DNA of 64,000 bases. Source: Alistipes megaguti (GTDB lineage Bacteria; Bacteroidota; Bacteroidia; Bacteroidales; Rikenellaceae). The position numbers and the translations under genes are program-made. Position 1 is the stretch's first letter. Every line of letters starts with the position of its first letter. The notes below the pieces were generated by a model. That model was not told where the DNA came from. It saw nothing but the letters and a program-made list of their open reading frames with translations, and made no database searches. The DNA lies in assembly GCF_900604385.1 (NCBI RefSeq), contig NZ_LR027382.1, positions 3,146,076 to 3,210,075 on the forward strand, read 5' to 3'. This document shows, in pieces, positions 60,615 through 64,000 of the stretch.

Positions 60615-61649
60615 TCAGTTGAGAATCCGTACCTCTTCGCCCTCCGTCAGGCGGTAGACCCCCGCCGTGACGACCCGCTCGCCGGGCTGCACGCCGCGGT
60701 CGATCACCACACGGTCGCGACCGAAAAGCTCGCCCAGAGTCACGGCCCGCCGCGTCACCCGGTCGGCCGCACCCACGATCCAGACGTAGGTCCCGCCCTC
60801 GGCCGGGGCGCAGACCGCCGTCAGCGGCAGCGACACGGCATCCGCCACCGGATCGGCACTCTGCATCGTAATCGTGCACGACATGCCGGGCGAGATGCGC
60901 CACCGCGACGGATCGGGATTCTCCAGCCGCAGCGACACCGGAAATCCCGAGGCGTCGGACGAGGTCTGGGCGTAATCCTTCAGCCGGGCGGGGATCGTCA
61001 CCCCGCGGTAGTTGTCGAAACGCACCACGAAGCGCGTCGTCGTGTCGCGCAGCGCATCCAGCGCACTCTCGGGCAGGGTGAACTGCACGGTCGTCGTCAC
61101 GGGATTGACCAGCCGCACGATCGACTGTCCGGCCTGCACCCGCTCGAAATTGTCGACGTACGTACGCTCGATCACCCCGGCGAAGGGGGCCTTCAGACGG
61201 GTTTCGTCCAGCAGGTCGAGCGTATTCTCGTAGGTCGACCGCGCCTGGGCGTAGCGTGTGTCGGCCGCCTCGGCCTCCTGCCGCGAAACGGCCTCGTGCG
61301 ACAGCAGCCGCTGCATGCGCTCACGCACCGAACGCGCCTCCTCGTAGGCCGAACGCGTCGCCGTGGCCTGCAGTTCGACATCCCGCGGATCGAGTTCGGC
61401 CAGCAACGCCCCCCGTTCGACCCGTTCGCCCTTCGATACGGCCACGCGCAGCACCTGACCCGAGAGTTTGAAGGCCAGCGTGACGGCATCGTCCGGCGTG
61501 GCCAGACCGGCAAAATCCTTTTCCAGGGTGTGGGCCGCAGCCGCCGTGGTGACCTTCACCGGACGCGGAGCCGTCGCTACCGACGCTCCGCGGCGTGAAC
61601 ACCCGCCGGCCAGCAGCGGCAAAAGCAGATAACAGAGAATGTGGCGCAT
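60615..61649 (-). CDS. RND periplasmic adaptor lipoprotein
   Basis: A 344-residue membrane-fusion protein anchored by lipid (LAGGC, Cys17). The biotinyl-lipoyl halves flank a coiled coil: LSGQVLRVAVSKGERVERGALLAELD near residue 65 and LKAPFAGVIERTYVDNFERVQAGQ near 155. The beta-barrel and membrane-proximal domains follow. It is the first gene of the efflux operon, seven bases before the permease. Confidence 0.93.
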   Translation of the reverse strand: MRHILCYLLLPLLAGGCSRRGASVATAPRPVKVTTAAAAHTLEKDFAGLATPDDAVTLAFKLSGQVLRVAVSKGERVERGALLAELDPRDVELQATATRSAYEEARSVRERMQRLLSHEAVSRQEAEAADTRYAQARSTYENTLDLLDETRLKAPFAGVIERTYVDNFERVQAGQSIVRLVNPVTTTVQFTLPESALDALRDTTTRFVVRFDNYRGVTIPARLKDYAQTSSDASGFPVSLRLENPDPSRWRISPGMSCTITMQSADPVADAVSLPLTAVCAPAEGGTYVWIVGAADRVTRRAVTLGELFGRDRVVIDRGVQPGERVVTAGVYRLTEGEEVRILN

Positions 61650-61765
61650 GGGATGAGTTCGATTTCATGGATCGACCTCTCCCCCGTCCGGGCTCCGATG
61701 CCGGGATTCCGACCGCGGCTCCACCGTGCGGAGATCCCCCGCAAACGGAAGGCCCCTCAAAAAGA

Positions 61766-61796
61766 AAAGTCGACCTCCCGTCGGAAGGTCAACTTT
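61766..61796 (-). terminator. Terminator after the DoxX/BT_3928-like gene
   Basis: An 11-bp stem with one mismatch (AAAGT-C-GACCT and complement), then TTTT C TTTTT on the minus strand, 36 bp after the stop. Confidence 0.75.
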
Positions 61797-61832
61797 CATA
61801 CCACAAGCCCCGCCGGGCCCCCTCGCGCGCCT

Positions 61833-62942
61833 CTACGGACGAATATCGCGACAGTTCTGCTTAGCCGTGATGGTGCCGTCGTCGAGCGTCACCAGTCCGC
61901 ATTCGGCCCGCAGCATGGTCTTCATCGTCGAGGCGTCGATGTTGTAGCAGGGCACCCCGCCCGCACCGAAATCGTGCGTCATCGCCCCGTGGAGCAGGTC
62001 GGGGGTCAGGCAGACCACCCACGCACCTTCGCTGCGGGCCCGCTCGACCAGTTCGGCCATCCGGCGGGTGCAACGCTTCGACTGCCGCTCGAAATCCGTC
62101 ACGCAGAGCATGTAGAGCCTCCCCGGGCGGGTGATCACCTCCAGCGTGGCGTCGCGACCTGCGGCATCACGCAGCGCAAACTCACTCACCAGCGGACGGA
62201 CGGACGGTACATCGCTCGTCGTGCGCGTATCGACCCACTCCCACTTCGTATCGTCCTGCCACTCGGGATCCTCCAGCGAGAACTCCCGCTCCTCACCCGT
62301 CGCCCGGTTGCGGTAGACGAGCACCGTCTCCGATTCGTCCGGAGTCTCGTCCGGAGCCTGCATCGCCTCGTGGATGTTCACCCCCACCTTGTAGGGCAGG
62401 AAGTCGATCAGCGGCAGGTGAATGTAACAGTAGTAGCCCAGATACATCGACAGGCAGAAGAACGTGCAGGTCAGCACGATCTCCATGGGTTTGAAGGCAA
62501 AGACCTTGTCCGGGCGGTAACGCCACCACACCACCAGCGCCATGGGCAGCAGCACGACATTCTTGGCAAAGGTCTCCCATGGCGTCAACCGCAGTGCATC
62601 GCCGAAGCAACCGCAATCCTCGACCGGAAGCACCGTGGCGCTCAGCAGCGTCAGCACCGTAAAGAAGGTCATCGACAGCACCGCAAAGATCGAAATCAGC
62701 CGGATACGCACCTTGAACAACAGCATGCAGCCCATCATCAGTTCGGCGCCGCACAACCAGATCGAGAAGGTCATGGCCGCCGGATCGAGCCACTCCATGC
62801 CGTAGATCGAGAGGTATTCGCTCACCTTGAGTGCCGTGCCCCACGGGTCGATCACCTTCGTGAAACCCGACAGGATGAACGTGCAGGCCAGAATGAGCCG
62901 GCAGATGTTCGCCACAATCTTGAATGTTCGCGTCCCTCTCAT
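61833..62942 (-). CDS. DoxX/BT_3928-type membrane protein with thioredoxin-like tail
   Basis: A 369-residue protein. The N-terminal half has four membrane helices of the MauE/DoxX type (LACTFILSGFTKVIDPWGTALK near residue 18, CGAELMMGCMLLF, LPVEDCGCFGDALRLTPWET). A periplasmic C-terminal domain from about residue 235 resembles a thioredoxin-like fold (YMLCVTDFERQSKRC) without a standard CxxC. It matches the Bacteroidota BT_3928 family as I know it; a role in redox or thiol chemistry is likely but unproven. It overlaps tmk by four bases. Confidence 0.8.
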   Translation of the reverse strand: MRGTRTFKIVANICRLILACTFILSGFTKVIDPWGTALKVSEYLSIYGMEWLDPAAMTFSIWLCGAELMMGCMLLFKVRIRLISIFAVLSMTFFTVLTLLSATVLPVEDCGCFGDALRLTPWETFAKNVVLLPMALVVWWRYRPDKVFAFKPMEIVLTCTFFCLSMYLGYYCYIHLPLIDFLPYKVGVNIHEAMQAPDETPDESETVLVYRNRATGEEREFSLEDPEWQDDTKWEWVDTRTTSDVPSVRPLVSEFALRDAAGRDATLEVITRPGRLYMLCVTDFERQSKRCTRRMAELVERARSEGAWVVCLTPDLLHGAMTHDFGAGGVPCYNIDASTMKTMLRAECGLVTLDDGTITAKQNCRDIRP

Positions 62943-63625
62943 CGTGCGTCGATTATCGGGGCCAGCACCCCGCGGATTTTTTCAAAGATACGTTCCGGGC
63001 TCTCCATCGCACCGCTCGAATCGCCGCACTCCACGACGCGCAGTTTCGCATCGCGCGCCGCCATCGAGAGGTAGACCTCGCGCACGCGGCGCTGCAGATC
63101 GAGGGCATCCTCGTGGATGTCGCGCCCGCCGTGGAGGTAGTCGCGGTCGGCACCCTCGCGCGTCTCGGCGAGTTTGCGCTCGGTGAAGGCGAAGGGAACA
63201 TCGAGGAAGAGCGACACGTCGGGACACGGCAGCGCATTGTGGCCGAACTCCAAGTCGAGGATCCACCGCGCCAGACGGTCACGCTCCTCTCCGGCCGGAA
63301 GTTTCGCACACTGGTAACCGACGTTCGACCAGACGTAACGGTCGAGAATCACAGCCCGGCCCGCAGCCAGCCAGCCGCGGATCATCCCGGCGGCCTCGGC
63401 CCGGTCGCCGGCGTAGAGCAGCGCCACCAGATAGGGGTTCACCTCGTCCACACCCCCGAACTCACCCCTGAGAAAACGAGCGATCAGATCGCCGTAGACC
63501 GGCGCATCGAAACGCGGGAAATGAACGTATTCGCTCTCCACGCCACGCTCCGCAAAGAGTTGGCGCAGCATCCCGATCTGGGTCGACTTGCCGGCCCCGT
63601 CCAGACCTTCGAGTACGATGAACAT
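62939..63625 (-). CDS. tmk: Thymidylate kinase
   Basis: A 228-residue enzyme that phosphorylates dTMP. P-loop LEGLDGAGKSTQ at residues 5-16, the DR motif ILDRYVWSNVGYQ near 92, and the LID region DREGADRDYLHGG-like EGADRDYLHG near 150 are present. Length is slightly above average. Confidence 0.94.
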   Translation of the reverse strand: MFIVLEGLDGAGKSTQIGMLRQLFAERGVESEYVHFPRFDAPVYGDLIARFLRGEFGGVDEVNPYLVALLYAGDRAEAAGMIRGWLAAGRAVILDRYVWSNVGYQCAKLPAGEERDRLARWILDLEFGHNALPCPDVSLFLDVPFAFTERKLAETREGADRDYLHGGRDIHEDALDLQRRVREVYLSMAARDAKLRVVECGDSSGAMESPERIFEKIRGVLAPIIDAR

Positions 63626-63714
63626 AGGTTTCTACCGTTTATTTCGTTTGTTGTTGCTTCCGAGTTTTTCCGGGGTCAGATCCCTTGCCGTCGGGTCTCC
63701 CCCATCGGGACCTT

Positions 63715-63960
63715 TCCGTTCCGGCCCCCTTTTATCCGGGCCCTTTTGTCCGGGTCCCTCTATCCAGGGTCCCTTTGTCCGGGCCCCCTTGTCGGATTCC
63801 TTTGGTCCGGGCCCCGGTTCTGCCCTCTCCGGTCGGGACTCTTGCCTGCCCCCGCCGGGCCTCTTGTCCCCACCCGGCGGATCTCCTGTCTCCTCCCGGC
63901 CGGAACTCCAGCTTGCCCCGCCGGGTCACTTGTCTCCTCCCGGCCGTCCCCGTCGGAGGG
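63715..63960. repeat. GC-rich degenerate microrepeats upstream of tmk
   Basis: Variants of TTTGTCCGGGTCCC and CCTCCCGGCCG recur across this stretch with spacings of about 13-20 bases. There is no gene on either strand that I can support. Confidence 0.6.
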
Positions 63961-64000
63961 TCAGTTGCGCAGCATGCGGACGGCACGCTCGACGCCGGCG
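63961..64000 (-). CDS. 3' end of an unidentified gene at the right edge
   Basis: The minus strand ends in frame with AGVERAVRMLRN and TGA at 63961-63963. The preceding noncoding repeats and this protein-like, helical tail suggest a real gene that enters from the right. Twelve residues are too few to name it. Confidence 0.5.
   Translation of the reverse strand, partial: AGVERAVRMLRN

Noticed and set aside
1..64000. tRNA, rRNA, riboswitch, insertion sequence or prophage
   Set aside because: I looked for tRNA arms and T-loop patterns, transposase and integrase motifs and inverted terminal repeats and found none that hold up. Small RNAs would need transcript data.

Overview
The window is a GC-rich chromosomal segment of a gut Bacteroidota, most likely Alistipes or a close Rikenellaceae relative. 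Evidence: a SusC/SusD polysaccharide utilization locus (PUL) with a hybrid two-component regulator, Bacteroidota-only families (DUF4831, DUF5686, BT_3928-like DoxX proteins, fused SecDF), and promoters of the Bacteroidota type (-33 TTTG, about 20 bp, -7 TAnnTTTG) in front of many genes. I saw no tRNA, rRNA, CRISPR array, prophage or insertion sequence. Species-level assignment is inference.

Layout. (1) 1-17.5 kb, all plus strand: a PUL. It begins with the 3' part of a hybrid two-component regulator, cut by the left edge, then a PKD-domain surface lipoprotein, SusC, SusD, a beta-propeller glycosidase-like lipoprotein, two overlapping GH110-type right-handed beta-helix proteins, a membrane-anchored alpha/beta hydrolase, an (alpha/alpha)6-type glycosidase and a third GH110-type protein. 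GH110 enzymes remove terminal alpha-1,3-linked galactose, so a host-type alpha-galactosylated glycan is the best substrate guess. (2) 17.6-25.4 kb: a nucleotidyltransferase divergent from a run encoding a degenerate LytM protein, Dxr, RseP, a hexapeptide acetyltransferase, a LUD-domain protein, a lipoprotein and RadA. (3) 25.7-34.9 kb, minus strand: an AlkD-like protein with DUF4831; then YbbR-like, CoaE, FolP, LolD-like ATPase, TIGR02757 and a TrmN6-like methyltransferase in one tight cluster; a TspO remnant; SecDF. (4) 35.3-42.8 kb: a GH29 fucosidase, an SMR exporter, DnaK, a small HTH protein, two FKBP-like lipoproteins (one with a striking Tyr/Asn-rich insertion) and a 52-residue membrane protein. 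(5) 43-50.6 kb: RuvA, an OmpH-like lipoprotein, diadenylate cyclase CdaA, a YbaK deacylase, a DUF5686 remnant, a HAD phosphatase, a DMT-type membrane protein, a choloylglycine-hydrolase-family enzyme, a small monooxygenase and a superoxide dismutase fused to rubredoxin. (6) 50.8-64 kb, mostly minus strand: a plugless outer-membrane barrel with a large TPR protein, an OsmC protein, a full RND efflux operon, a DoxX/BT_3928-like protein and thymidylate kinase; the last 40 bases hold the end of one more gene.

Most notable: the SOD-rubredoxin fusion, the Tyr/Asn-rich loop in a predicted FKBP-fold lipoprotein, the triple-GH110 PUL with variation at a conserved acidic position, and a family of 66-73 bp hairpin-containing intergenic repeats at two loci about 6 kb apart.
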